DNA of 64,000 nucleotides from positions 3,100,001 through 3,164,000 of the forward strand of contig NC_091869.1 in assembly GCF_019399895.1 (NCBI RefSeq). Direction: 5' to 3'. Shown here in pieces: positions 1-12,477 of this stretch; within the stretch, counting starts at the first letter, position 1, and every line of letters starts with the position of its first letter. The notes beneath the pieces are model-generated. The model saw nothing but the letters and a program-made list of their open reading frames with translations. It was not told where the DNA came from and searched no databases. The translations under genes were made by a program, and so were the position numbers. Origin of the DNA: Cardiocondyla obscurior (Eukaryota; Arthropoda; Insecta; Hymenoptera; Formicidae).

Positions 1-960
1 GTGGGGTCGTTACGGTGCCCGCGATATTTGAACCGGTCGTCCCCCCATTGGCCGAACGTGTTTCGTTACGTCACCGTGGCCATCCTTGTGAGTGTACGGA
101 GTCAGCGGCGGGTTGGAGGGAGGGACAAAAAGAGAGAGAATGCGAGAGAACGATCAGGAGGAGAGAAGGCGAAGAGGGGAAGGAAGAACGCGCGGGCGCG
201 CGCGACAGAGACGTCGAACTTATCCTTGAAGAGCGCGAGCGCAATATCGAAGAGGGATGAAAATATTGCCCGCGAGAAACAGGGACGGCGACGTATCGCG
301 AAAGGAAAGCAGTGTTCGTGGCGGAAGGGAAGCGAAAGACCGACACCCGAGCGGAGGGCGCGGAAGAGAAAGACAGAAGAAGCGGAGAGAAAGAGGGAAA
401 AGCGCGACGGAGTCGGAACGAAGCGGGAAGGAGGCAGCAAGCGCGCACCCTTCGCCGTGCTCCCTCCCGCCATTAACAACGCCCTTGCATATAAATCCGC
501 CTCTTGTGCGTGTAGAGCTAAACCCGAGCGCGTGTGGGTGATCCCTCGTCTTCGTTCGTTTCACGTGTCTCGCGATGGCACCGTTTCCCTCACTCCTATC
601 GAAGTCAATTCTCTCCGTCGAGCTAACGCGTTCTCGCTTCCACGGTCCGAATACCCCGCCTTTGCGCTGGCCGCAGGACAGCCCGGCGCGGCCAGAAGCA
701 CGAGGGGAGGCACGTGGAATGGAGTAAGATACAACGATCGGACGGCGTGTACGCGGAAGAGACGATGCGAATGCGAGGGGCACGGAGGAGAGGAAGAGGA
801 CACGAGGAGAGAGTAAGAGAGAGAGAGAAATAGAGGAAGAGGGATTGACAGTACGAGAGGGAGAGAACGAGAGAGCTCTCTAGCTCAACTAGGGCGACGA
901 GGAGAGGCGGAAAGAGGGACAGAGAGAGAGAGCAGAGGCAGCGCCGCGTGGCGGCGTGAG
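1..960. other. Purine-rich, CpG-rich leader/promoter-like DNA
   Basis: This block is strongly GA-biased on the plus strand and dense in CpG. It has near-continuous GAGAG-type tracts at about 110-460 and 780-935. An open frame spans 1-816, but it is almost entirely Arg/Lys/Glu/Gly, opens at the window edge without an ATG in good context, and overlaps long open frames in other frames. That is what a stop-poor purine tract gives by chance. A TATAAAT lies at 490-496 with no TCAGT initiator at the expected distance. The composition resembles a GAGA-factor-bound insect promoter or 5' leader, but no transcript boundary is visible. Confidence 0.4.
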
Positions 961-1700
961 GTGGGGACTATCGGGCCGTAAACCATCCGCGGTGAACATT
1001 TAACTCACGTATTGCCATCCAACAAGTTTGCTTTGCCCGGTGAAAGAGCGTCCCCGAGAACTCGGAGAGTCCGGCGAGCCTCGCAGGCGATACCACCGCG
1101 ATACTTCCGCGCGCGGAGGTGGATGGGGAAAAATCTACCGCGACGCACGCGGTTTTTCGTCCTGTGCCGAGGACAACGTCCCGTCCTTCTCGTTCACGGC
1201 CGGGAGGTTATAAACCGGGCCGATCCCTATCGCGCCCGTGGACACGGTTTCGTAACCAACGACACGACGGCCGCGGTAACGCGTTCCGGGACTCCGCCCG
1301 TTCGCCGGAGCACCACGTCCTGAGGGCCGCAATTTGCGGAGTAAACGTCGAGGATCGGGGCCGAGCGGATGGAGGAGCGACAAACTCCGGAGAGCGGATG
1401 CGACAAGGCGCTACGATGAGCTGCAAGGAACGCGCGCGGACCACCCTTCCGCAGAGAGGACTTCGCTACCGTTGATTCTATGCTGGCCGCTACGGGTAAG
1501 TCGTCATAAACGCCTTCAACGTGCTCGAAGCACGAAACCGAACCTCGCTCCGTTCGCACGGCTCGCCCGCCGCGCGAGCGTGTAAACGTGCCAGAAGTCG
1601 AAGCTGTCAAAGCTAAAGAGATCGCCCTCCCGCCAAAACCTTACGCAGCGCACATGCTCCGTTAGCCAGCTAGAGCTGCTATATAACGGAGTGACTCTTG
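961..1700. other. CpG-rich stretch without a recognisable gene
   Basis: GC-rich and CpG-rich, with several overlapping short open frames on both strands and none with recognisable protein character. A TATATAA-type box lies at about 1679-1686 (context GCTATATAACGG), but no initiator could be matched to it. It may be a continuation of the promoter/leader-like DNA at the left end of the window. Confidence 0.3.
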
Positions 1701-4700
1701 ACCCCCTTCGGAGTACTTTTCGTCAATTTTAGATCGGATGTAGTCGCGGCGATCAGAATACCCCAGTTACTCATACGTATTTCTGTTATTAAAACGTCCG
1801 CTCTTATAAATATTAATTGGCATTCTTGCGCTAATTAGTTTGACAAACATCCACGAGCATATTGTACTCTCGTACGCGGCGTGGACTTGCCGAATACGCT
1901 TTGATACTTGTTTATTATACCGTCGCGATAAACGTGGCTACATTTCTTAATTTTAACAGTTGTTTGTGAATGTAAAATCGTGCATAAAGAATTGTACTGT
2001 TCAAATAAGCGAACAGCGTTAGATATCACATACATACACATTTATTTTAAACGATCTACGTCTTCTATGTTTCTAATTCATGTAATTACTTCAGTCGCTT
2101 ATAATAGTATGTTATTTCTTTATATTCTTCATACGTTGAAAGATGTTATTTAAGAAAAATATTACTCAGAGAGTCGTTTACGTGCACGATATACTGTTAA
2201 AATACAGAAACTGGTGTCCAACGTGTTAATTAAATTTCTCGTTTCTCTCTCTCTTTATTTATACTTCACGTTGATTTATTCAAAGATCTGCGTTTGACCA
2301 ACGTGTACGCGTATGAATTACAAAGATATAGATTTTACAAAATTTTATCTGTTCGCTCAAAGAAGCTTAAGCCGCTTGTATTCGATAAAACGTAAAGGTA
2401 CAGGCTCTGAAAGTTTATTTTAATTTTCTCAACAGCTCGCTGACTGCGCTTAGGTATTTTTTGACTTTTTTTTTTAAAGCTAAAGGGGAGGGAGAGAAAA
2501 GCTATCTATCCGAAAATAAAGTTTAGTATCGTGGAACCTGAGGGTAAAATAGGTACAGTGTATACCGTGCCGACGCCTGACGGAGGCCATAAATAAGGAT
2601 CCGACGGTCGGCGCGGCTGCAGGCGGTGATAAGCGTTCCTTTACCCCCACCGGCGCAATCCTTTAGACTTTCTCGTGCGTCATCTTCTCCTTACCGAACC
2701 TGGCTGTGCAATAACCCGGAAAGTTACCGAAAAGTTATCAAACTTTCAGCCGGACACGTTGAACATTTATGTTCAATCACGCGACGACACCGAGAGATCT
2801 ACGGGCATTAATAAGGCACAGGCCGTGTAACGAATTTCGTTGGTGCCGAAAATGGCACGATGATACTGATTTACAGAATAATTTTTTTATACGATAATAC
2901 TATCAATTTTTAAATCGGACATTGTCGAGATAAGTAGAGAAAGTTAGAAAGTCGCAATATATTTGTGGTCACGTCGCTCTTGCATCTCTGCGTATCATTC
3001 TAGTTGCGTATATCGTCGATGAAAGATACTCCGCGGTCGAAATATTATTTGACTCAATCGATTTTTGAGCTGCGCATATATTACAGAAACATAGTGCCAA
3101 TATTCGAGTATTACGCTCGTTGTACTTTGGCGAATATTCAAAAGAACGCGAACACGTACTCGGCACTCACTAGGTGGCGGCTCTTTTCGATATCGGCAAA
3201 AATATGTGGAGTTGCGAATCGCTTGTCCTTGTATCGGACGAAGGGGTTTATGAATACCCGAGGTGCTCGAGCGTTTCCCAACCGTATAACGAATAGGTAT
3301 AGCCGGGCTGCTTCATCCCCTACGGGCAGCACGAAGCGGCCATTTCTCATATCAGTTTAGCCGACACTTTCGAGAACTTGCTCAGGGAGCCTCGGGCGTC
3401 GCGATGTCATCCGATGCCTCTTGCCCTCTCGCGTTCTTACCCGCCCTTGGCTCTTCCATCCCTCTTCTAGCCCCGCGACACCTTCGCGACCCTCCCTGTT
3501 CGACCGAAGAAACCCCCCTTTTGTCGTGTCTCCACTCGTGGCCCGCGATCTGCGCCCTTTCTCGGTTTCGCAACCCCCCAAAGTGCCGGCCGAGTGCCCG
3601 CGGCCTGAAGATAAGTGTCGCCCAAAACTTAACAAACCTTAGATGATAAAAGAGCCTGCCCTGAATCATCTCCGGGAAAAAAAAAAAAAACGGCGCATGG
3701 CCAAGTGTCTTATCTGTAATTCGTAGTTGGGTAAAAGTCGCTTTAAATCGAATATACCTTTCATTTTCTATTTAAATGTGGGCTCGCCAAATAAAAATAA
3801 GGTGGAATAATAATGATATATTTAAACAATTTGCGTATGAGAAAGACTAATTGTTGTCGCAATAATATATTGATAAATGTTAATGAAATTAATATTAATG
3901 AAAGGCGAATTAAGTTCTTATTTTTTGTAGATAGATCAACGAACGATTAATAGATGAGATAAATTTTTCAGTAAAGATAAATTTTTCAATTATTAAATTA
4001 AACTCAAGCTTTCGTACAAAGTTCTGTATAATGTATAGTTACCGTCGGATAGCGGCGCGCACGTGACTCGCGCGTGAAATGCGTTAAGTACAAATTTTAG
4101 ATTAATTTCAGATACATACGAGTATTTATGCACGTTCTAATTATAACGTCTAATTTTTTTTATCGAAAAAAAACAACTTAAACTCGTCGCTAAACTTTAA
4201 ATGTCGTAGTTAAAAATTCATTATCAAGCGATTCCGGGTGATAAACCAAGTATTCGTAATTTTCAGAGGCATTTGTCTCTTTGCCTAATAAATTTGTGCT
4301 ATCTTCTAAGGTGGAATAAAATTGGCCATATTGTAGAGTAACCTAAGTTACAAAAAAAAAAAAAAAACGTCGAGGTCTTTCCTTTTTTTCAACCATAACG
4401 GGATCTTGACCAATTAAAGAAGCGTGACGCGCGTACAAAGGTATACACCTCGAGTGAGGGTGCGAAAATGTTTTTGGAGCAAGGTCAAAAGTGCTGTTAC
4501 GTCACCTGTACGATTCCTTTTCTACCTGGTGTTAACAAAAATGACCTTATCCACGACCGCCCCGTAAATTAGCCCAGTCATAAAAAACGTCACGCAAACG
4601 AAATGAATCTAACGGTAACGCATCTTACATTTTTGCATCTGAAGGCCGTGAGGTACAGGACAGCGAAATTTTTTTTTTTTGCTTTTACTATTACTAAAAA

Positions 4701-5560
4701 TACGAAGAGTATTTTTTTTTCTTTTAATAAAATTTTTAATAAATTACGTAGTAATAAAAATATTTAATGGTTTACTTTGTGGGTTAATTAATATTGCGGG
4801 TTATTGGACGAAGCATTTTTTATCGCATGTTTAACGTCGGAGATATACGAAATACATAATTAAAAAAAAAAAAGGATTTTTTTCGTTCTAATTAGAAAAA
4901 ATTAAGTTTTCCCCGCCCTCATTTTTAGAACGAGCTTTCCCTTTGCTTTATCTGCTTCGCGAAACTCGTCGGTCACTTAGACTCGCTGAGTGACGAATAG
5001 TGACTGACTAATGCCGCTCATTCTCATTTGCGTCTTACTCTCATCCTTGGCGATTAAGATAAATTGGGACAATTCTTGGAAGATAAACAAGTTCGCGCTC
5101 CGGTAATAAAATGATGGCTGTAAGATCACGGCCGGACCCGAGTAATGATCTCGTAACCGGTAAATAGTGTATGATGAATCGCGCTTGTATCGCAAATTCG
5201 AAATAGATGACTGTGGTTATGCATCAAGCCGAAGGCATAATTTCATTACAGCGAGCAAAATCTCACGGTCTTTATAAAACAACTTAATCATTAAGGCGTT
5301 TGATTCAAAATAAAAACGTCGTCTATCAGCAATGGATAAAAAAATTGATTAAATGAATGATTAAATGACCATATCGTTCAATTATTTTGAATTAACTTAG
5401 GTAAATTTAGCCTCAATCAAGGGCGCAGTTTAAAAAAAATTCTCACTTGCGTCGCAAATGATCATGTATGATGATTGTGTCATTAGTCGTCGCTTGTGGC
5501 TGTTGATTTATAAGTTCAACTTCGGCCGGACAATATTTTTGTTTTAATGTTTCTTTTGGA
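1701..5560. other. AT-rich intergenic/intron-like DNA
   Basis: Mostly AT-rich with many A or T runs (for example near 3678-3691, 4353-4368, 4671-4680 and 4862-4873). A CT-rich, CpG-rich islet at about 3360-3640 gives short open frames on both strands that look like composition artefacts. No exon, RNA gene or transposon end was recognised. Confidence 0.4.
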
Positions 5561-5638
5561 TGAAAGTACGTGCGCGGACTGCCGGATGGGTGTGAGGTGA
5601 ACATAGATGGCTGATGATGTCACTCCCTTAGCAGGCAA

Positions 5639-5690
5639 AAGAGAGAAAGAGAGATAGACAGAGAGAGAAAGAGAGAGAGAGAGAGGGAGG
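5639..5690 (+). repeat. (GA)n microsatellite
   Basis: About 50 bases of GAGA with occasional AAAG, GATA and GACA interruptions, just 5' of a GC-richer segment. In insects such tracts bind GAGA factor or CLAMP and often sit in promoters. No transcription start could be assigned here. Confidence 0.85.
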
Positions 5691-5699
5691 ACAGAGGTC

Positions 5700-8400
5700 C
5701 GTACGGCGTACCGGACATCGACTACACGGTGCCTAGTTTAAGTTGGGTTGTCGCGATGGCACACAGAGATTACGCGATACACCGTGGAATATACTTAAGG
5801 CATCGCCAGCAGCTCCTAGATACATCGGAGTTGTCAGATTGCTCCTTAACGCACGAATTGCTTCACCGGTCAGCCCGATACCGATATAAACAGTCGATTT
5901 GCAATTCACCGAGCGATATCTAGATAACGTTTTAAAATACCAATAAAAAAAATTCTAATATAAAATATTACTTTTCACCTATTTGTACCTGGTAACAACA
6001 AGCGCGGCATTTTTAGTTATCATAATCACCCGAAAACGCCGCGTAGCGTGAAGATAAAACGCCAATTTGTTCATAATTAATAATGACGGAGCGTCATTAT
6101 GATAATGCAGTCAAGGTGCACCAGCATGTGTAAGGCTCGTTAAAAGTTTACACGCTGACGTGCGATATCTATTTGAAATAAAAGTCGAACTGGGTAACGC
6201 TACTGTGGACAATTATAATTATTTTATTGATAACACTCGGACGAGCAAAAAAAAAAAAACGCAACGAGCGTATGTAGTCCTTTTTTTTTTATTCCGTATT
6301 TCCGATGCGCGAAATACTGCGGGGTGTACGTGCGCGCGCGAACGCGTGGAAACTTATTTTGCATATTCCTTTACTATCGCTGCACGCAGGCACACATGTG
6401 TGCATACGTTTGCGCGTGTGCACGAACGGAGCACACAGTCCCTGATTAACATGGAAAGCCTGAAACACCTGTGCCTTGAGACCCGTATAATTATTCATTC
6501 CTTCGTTTCGCGACGTTTGCAAAATCACTTGATAAATATCTTTGTTTTCCCATAAAAATATGATAGCAATAAATGGAAAATAAACACACGGGTGAATATA
6601 ATTAATTGGCTCTTCGGTAGTTGAGATTTTCCTCGCTGCGGGACGTTATTGAATTTATATATAATTTTATATAATTATAAATTTATTTATAGATCACAAA
6701 ATAATGTGCCGTAAGAACGTTGTGTTTATTATTATTTAATTATATTTGTTGCGTTAATTTTTTTTTTTTTTTTAATTTACAAGCATAAGCTGTGGAGTTT
6801 CTCGCAAAAAGATTAATGCACGCTAGTTTATTACATTTATATGTACTTCCTAAATCTTGTATTAGTAACCATCCAATGTACATCGGCGCTATCGCATCTA
6901 GAATTGCTCGGAAACAGTCTGCTAATTATTAGATCGTACAGTGATATATCAATGCGATGAGAATCATGAATTATGGATCGTGCGAATGCAATACATACGA
7001 AGTACAGGCATGCATAACTTTTATACTGGTATATTGAACTGTGCGCTGTAACAGTTTCTTGTTTTAAACCAACGAAGCATACTGCATTGCAAATATTTTT
7101 CCTGCAGCCGCGGTTTGATGTATTCTATTCTAGAAATCGCTACCTTTTAATTTTCTTGATTGCAAACACAATATCGGATATAACTGCTGCGCGCAGAAAC
7201 GTAAAATTTTATTTCAAATCAATTTGCGGACCGTCCACCTCCAAATTTTGAGATTAGATTCCCAACAGATATATTCATTGCTTTTAGTTAATCTAAAAAT
7301 TGGCAAGTCTTACGAAATACTTGTTTACCAAATTTTATTTTAAATGTCGATAGAAGATCATAGGTGAGCGACGTAATTTAGGATGCTTTTTAATTCACAA
7401 ATACGTTTCTGTTCCTCTGGGACCTTTATTCCGTGGGAGTGAATTTTTACTGAATGGGGGAACATTCGCGAACCGTTCCACAAACGGGTACCGCCGGTAC
7501 AATAATTACTCCGCTACTCGATTGCGTATTACCTGCGGTGACCATGATAAAAGGAGAAACTGGTTTGAAGACTACGTACGCGATAGAGCCGTTAACGATA
7601 AATCGAAATGTGTGGATTCAGAGGTAGAAGATACAGTTCGCTGTTTATATGTACGCCTCACGTACACACGTGCATACACAGACGTACGTTTCACGGTAAC
7701 TATCTTGCCTCGTTCGTGTCATTCGGATTTACATATCCCTATTTTGCTCTTTCGGGCCGGCTTAATTAAGCGTTTAAAAGATGAAACTGGTTTCGTTATC
7801 TCCATCTACTTTTGTCATTGTTCTTTAAGACGCGTATTGTTACGACGCAATTGCGCTCTCATCTCTTAATTTGCTCGTCGGGGAAGCGATATCTGACGAA
7901 AATCATACGTCGCCGGTCAGTCTTCCCGCGAGGGCAGCCTTGCGAGTCGGTCTCCAAACGGCAAGATAAATTTTACGCTAAAGAAATGACCGGCCGCTGG
8001 CGTGAAAATATTGCGCGAGGACCGCGTGAGCGGAATCGAAATTAATAAAATATTATTTGGCCGCAATCACAATCACATTAAAATACGATGCATCTGATAA
8101 TTTACATCGCGGAATCACGCGTGAGTGCGCCGGGCAATTAATAATCGCATTAATGCCGTAATAATAATTGTAAAAGCCATTTCTGCCGGGATAGATTTAC
8201 GAAATTTCTATGCGCGCAATTATTTTGCAAGTCATTCGCACCAATGTGTTATTCCAAATTAAAGAACGTGTACGTTCGGCCCGTGTGTGCACGTTGAGAT
8301 GTTAATCGGCTCTCGACTCGGTAAAACATAACGTGATAAAAAGTAAGGGAAATCGAGAAATCATTACGAGCGTCTTTCGCTATTGATGTGGAAAAAAGAA
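5700..8400. other. Mixed AT-rich DNA, no supported gene
   Basis: Alternates between AT-rich DNA and small GC-richer patches. It holds short unrelated open frames: 64 codons at 5729-5923, 131 codons at 6160-6555 and 115 codons at 7522-7869. They have no recognisable motifs, no matching splice sites, and lengths expected by chance in 64 kb read in six frames. A perfect inverted repeat lies at 6080-6100 and is listed separately. Confidence 0.35.
6080..6100. repeat. Perfect 9-bp inverted repeat with 3-nt spacer (paired TGACG half-sites)
   Basis: Arms ATAATGACG (6080-6088) and CGTCATTAT (6092-6100) are separated by GAG. The arms hold inverted TGACG half-sites, so a bZIP/CREB-type dimer could bind with unusual spacing. 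The repeat could also be chance. Confidence 0.5.
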
Positions 8401-8404
8401 GACT

Positions 8405-8940
8405 CGTGCAGGTGAACGAGGCTATAAGTGGGAGTTGAGTAGCGGCGTAAGTGTAAGGCGAGCTCGACCGTGCGATTGTGCTGGCGGATGAGATACCGAG
8501 GAGGAGTGGTCACGGTGTACGGATGCCTCGCGCTGACCTATTCCTTTCTGTGCCTTCGCAGTATATTATGGTTACTTGGCAAGATTCTTTACTGTAATTC
8601 GTACGATCGTCGCGGATCACGTCGCGAATCATCGTCGCGGATCAGCCGTCCCTTCGACCGAAACGCGCGATTTCCTCTCTAAAACTGTATCGTCTCCCAC
8701 CCGAAAATGTTGGCGAAAATCCACGGTGTGGGTGAACGCTTTTGGAGACCTTTTCGCGGCCGGTCGGCCTGACAGCGGCGTCCACAATAGTGTTTCTTGA
8801 TGCCGTTACTTTTGCATGTGTACGTGCGAATAAGAGTGCCGCGGCAGAGCATCGCGATTGTAAAGAGGGACGGCGAGAGTACCGGAAGGCAGAGGGGAAC
8901 GCGCGTCGTTATGGCACAATGGAACCACTACTGTAACGCT
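8405..8940 (+). other. Candidate first exon ending in a GTAAGT donor
   Basis: A CpG-rich block ends precisely at a perfect donor GTAAGT (8941-8946). The frame opening with ATG at 8800 runs 47 codons without a stop to the last exon base; a nested ATG at 8911 gives MAQWNHYCNA before the junction, in phase 0. A TATAAGT at about 8431 precedes the block, but no TCAGT initiator is seen. The sequence after the donor turns into a CT tract typical of an intron. The base before GT is T rather than G, which weakens the donor. The peptide matches no family I recognise. It may be a 5' leader exon with an accidental open frame. Confidence 0.3.
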
Positions 8941-8981
8941 GTAAGTACCCCAAGCTTACGAACTGATCTCTCCTCGCGGCT

Positions 8982-9040
8982 TCTCTCTCTCTCTCTCTCT
9001 TTTTCTCTCCTCCGTTCTCTCTTCCCTTCGCCCTTGTACC
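8982..9040 (+). repeat. (CT)n-rich microsatellite tract
   Basis: A run of TC dinucleotides followed by a degenerate CT-rich stretch, directly downstream of the candidate donor at 8941. It could act as an intronic polypyrimidine element or a GAGA-type site on the opposite strand. Confidence 0.8.
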
Positions 9041-9044
9041 TTTT

Positions 9045-9698
9045 CGTTGTGTTCATATCTCGCGTGCTCTCGTTCTTGCGAGATTTTCGTTACGCTCTCA
9101 AAGCAGGGAAAGCTTTCGCAAAACTGGATTTTGCACGGGTGACGACGGGACGCTTACCGGGTATTCGCGGGATTAAGAATTCTCGCAGGGACCAGGCGCC
9201 AGACCGAAGGGCAGACCGAGGATTTTCGGGCGTGCCCCAAAGACCGCCGCGTCGACGCGCATCCCGTTTTGCAGACGCAACACAATTTCAGCGTTACATT
9301 CAAGTGATAACGTCAATAAATTCCGGGACACCGGTTTACAGCCGGACAGATTTATTACGCCGCCGGCAAAGTGTATAACGCGAACGAAAATCCATTGCAA
9401 AATTCTTGCAAAAATAATGCGCCGCGCAAAATTGCGCGTATAATAGATATACGAGCGATATTTCCGTCGTATTGTGCCGCGCGATCGCGCGGCACGATCA
9501 AATCGCAAACGTGGCCGTCAACAGATGATGAGCCGCGGAATTTTTTATCGCGCCCCGCGGAGTCGTGTCTAGCGCGGCAAAACGTCGCTGGAAAGTCAAA
9601 AAAAAATTTTTTTTATCCCGAGGATCTCGCGTAAACTCCGCGTTTGGTTTTTAATAATTCGGTACAACAATCGCACGATAACAAGGGCAAATTAAAAT
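9045..9698. other. CpG-rich DNA with no supported gene
   Basis: GC-rich and CpG-rich. The long open frames on both strands reflect low stop-codon density. It contains the 22-bp palindrome listed separately. No exon could be delimited. Confidence 0.3.
9474..9495. repeat. 22-bp perfect palindrome, GTGCCGCGCGA / TCGCGCGGCAC
   Basis: The two 11-base halves are exact reverse complements with no spacer, and the symmetry breaks at the next base on each side. All central bases are G/C except the AT at the dyad. It may be a cruciform-prone site or a binding site for a dimeric factor. A perfect 22-base palindrome is uncommon by chance in 64 kb, though GC-rich composition raises the odds. Confidence 0.75.
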
Positions 9699-9722
9699 AA
9701 AAAAAAAAAAAAAAAAAAAAAA
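9699..9722 (+). repeat. Poly(A) run, 24 bases
   Basis: Uninterrupted run of 24 A followed by AAG-type degenerate sequence. There is no retroposon body or target-site duplication that I can recognise upstream, so it is called a simple repeat. Confidence 0.9.
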
Positions 9723-9829
9723 GAAGAAGGGAAAAGACAAACGGACGCACTTGGTCTAAACTGGATTCGCGGTACCGGGGCGCCGTCGTAAACTTAGGGG
9801 AATCTAGAAAGACAGACCAACCGGTTAGC

Positions 9830-10105
9830 GACTTTGGCGGCCGCCATCTTCCCCTCTCATCCGTCTCTTTCGCCTCGCGTGAGAACCTGCCCGCTATATG
9901 CCCACCTTTCTACTCTCCGAGACCACTCTCGACGAGAGCCTTGCTTATGAGATTTTTTTTTTTTTTTTTCTACTCCGTCTTTTCTCGGCGCGCCGAGAAG
10001 GGACGGCCTACTCCTAGCCGAAAATACTTCTCCTTTCTTCGTCGGTCGTGCATTGGACGTGCCACGATGGCGAGGTGGGGTCACGGGTCTCGCCATCGTT
10101 TCTCG
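9830..10105. promoter_or_regulatory. GCCAT/GAGAG motif cluster, Polycomb-response-like
   Basis: GCCATCTT at 9843-9850 matches the Pho/YY1 consensus. It is followed by several CTCTC/GAGAG motifs (about 9852-9945) and two more GCCAT cores in inverted orientation in the hairpin at 10064-10099. Combinations of Pho and GAGA sites are known in fly Polycomb response elements. The function here is inferred from motif density only. GCCATCTT also occurs at 36551-36558, 39872-39879 (reverse) and 51898-51905. Confidence 0.25.
10064..10099. repeat. 11-bp perfect inverted repeat, 14-nt loop
   Basis: Arms ACGATGGCGAG (10064-10074) and CTCGCCATCGT (10089-10099) pair perfectly around a 14-base spacer. It could fold as a hairpin in RNA or present two oppositely oriented GCCATC sites in DNA. 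The stem is too short for a miRNA precursor. Confidence 0.6.
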
Positions 10106-12477
10106 ATGCCACGAAATGGGCCGTCGTCCCTTTTTCTTTCCTTTTATGACACTCACTCTCGCGCGGTATTTATTCTGGTTTTCGCATGCGACCTAGTAGC
10201 CAGCTCCTAGCCGATTTCTCATTGTCCGCCGTTTCTGCTCGCCAATCGTTACCCCCGGAGGACCACCGCGTTCACGCGTCCAGCAACGTTAAGCGCGAAT
10301 AAATCCGCGGAATCAATCGGACTCAAGTGGACGTTAAAAAGCACGTGACTCAAAGTGTTCGACGGGATCCACCGGGCGGGAAGGAAGACGCGGGTGATTT
10401 TTTCTCTCTCCGAGCCGCGACACCATATACATTCCATCTACATTAATAACACGTGTCGCCGGTTTTAATATTTCGTTTTAATACATTCCTCTCCCGGGTA
10501 ATGAAATATTCATTACAGAATTTCGTCTACCGTAACTGGTTCGGACGCGCCAACTAATATACTGGACGCGAGTTAAAGTTGAGCAAGGCGACTTTCGCAA
10601 AAAAAAATAAATTAAAAAAAAAAAAAGGATTGCCACGATTTTTCGACGCAAAGTAAACTTCATTTTCTATTAAATTTCTTATTAATCTGCTGTTGTTTTC
10701 TCCTTCCTTCGCGCATGCACAGAGTCTTGCCCGTCGAGAAATTTATTCGCTACGATTGTACGCATTCGTGTTTGTCGCGCAATTATATAACAGATCAAGA
10801 GGCAAATCATGGACCCAATGCGCATAAATCAGTATCGATGACGAAGCGATTCTAGATGCCTATTCTAGCTAAAGGTTTTCTAGGCCGCGCGCATCAGCCA
10901 GCTTCGCAATATATATTATCACGACTTCAGGCACAGACATTTGCGTAAGAATTCTCTGAAACCGGTGGAACAGGAACGGCGCGCGTTGAATATCACGATT
11001 AAAATCCTATAAAATGGTAACCTTGCGAACCTCGGAATTTATTGTAACCGCGCCGACATTTTAATAGACTGATTTATAAAAATTCAACTAAAGAAGAAAA
11101 CAAAAGTTAAAATAAAAAAGAAATAAAAAAAGATAAAGAAGACGGTTTGACTAAAAATAATTTCTGAACGCGCGCGAGACGCGCATTGCAAGTCCATTTA
11201 TCTCGCATTTAGATCAGAAAATAACGGGGGCCAAAAAAAAACAAAAAAAATAGGAATTAATTTGTTTTCTTACTTAGAACGATTTTTTTATTTCTCAAAA
11301 TCGCGTGCGGGGTGCAGCTACCACCGCATACTGTGAACGTGCCCTAAGTTCCGTCTTCGCCGTGGCGGACGGCGTAGAAGGGACCGCGTGACGAGGCTGC
11401 AAAGTAAAAGGAACCAAAGGCATAGAGTCACCCGCGCAAGAGGGTGACATGCTGCCGAGCCGGTTACGGAGCGCATCGTTGTTCGGGGTCTGACCGACCG
11501 CCGAGGCAGGTGAATATAACCCGCGCTAACAGAAACCCGACGCGCCGTTCCTACAAGCGGCAGTTGCACCGCCTGTATACCGTACGCTTTTACGGTGCGC
11601 ATGTGTGTCATCCGCGTATAACTCCGTACCGTATTGCGACCGATGCCCCTGCATTTCCCCTCCTCCCCCCCTGTTCCCGCACAACCCGCACTGTACGCTA
11701 CCTCGATTATTCTGTTAATAACAATTTTATACTTTCGTTAATTAAAGACGAACGGTACACGTTAACTATTTTTATTTTTATTTTTATTTTTATTTTTATT
11801 TAATCAATTTATGTTAATGCCTACACGATTTTCATATTTTAGAATATTGTTTTAAATTAGAACGCTTGGGAAGTTCTTTTTGTTTTAAACGGATATAAAT
11901 TATAAGCTTTGCAATTATTTTTTATGCTACTATTTTATTTACTTGGCGTATATGCGCAACGGCTGGGTTGTATAGACTTACGCATATCTTCGCCATTTAT
12001 AGACAGACAGAAAGAGGAGGAAGAGGGGAATCACATATTTAGAAATTACGCATTGAAGTACTCGCGACGGAGATCGTGCGCACGTGTGGGAACGGTGGAT
12101 ACACGCGTACCGGTTTAATAACGAGGATTACTTCACTCTCTTTCGTCCTTCGAGGAGCCGCTGATTCTTTCAAGTTCTACGCGATGTGCGGCTCAAAACG
12201 GCGTTAACATTCATACCGCGTGCAATCGAACAATCGGGGAATAATTTGGCCGCACTCCTAATTTGTCAGACCAGCCAACGGCACACGTCCAATATTAAAT
12301 ATGAAAAAATATCGGGTGTAAAAATAAAAAAAAATAAAAAATATCGGCATATTATATCTAAAAAAATTGGTGCTGCGCGTAAATTAGTTTTTAATTATCG
12401 CAGCTTTTTCGCAACGCTAATTGATTTTTTCTAGGCTCGCTTTGTGTCGAGCGAGAGTAAACAGCTGTTATTTTAGG
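10106..12477. other. Intergenic/intron-like DNA, no supported gene
   Basis: Pyrimidine-rich to about 10210, then mixed composition. There is an A-rich patch at 11090-11150 and a CpG-rich islet at about 11300-11640 with open frames on both strands. No splice-bounded exon or RNA gene was recognised. A short hexanucleotide array lies at 11768-11801. Confidence 0.35.
11768..11801 (+). repeat. (TTTTTA)n microsatellite
   Basis: About five and a half perfect copies of a T5A hexamer. Confidence 0.9.

Noticed and set aside
1..816. 271-codon open frame at the left edge
   Set aside because: Low-complexity Arg/Lys/Glu/Gly translation of a purine tract with equally open overlapping frames. No start context or protein motif.
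7522..7869. 115-codon frame with mixed composition
   Set aside because: No family resemblance or splice-site support. The length is within chance for six frames of 64 kb.
9699..9722. Poly(A) tail of a retroposed gene or SINE
   Set aside because: No recognisable retroposon body upstream and no flanking target-site duplication.
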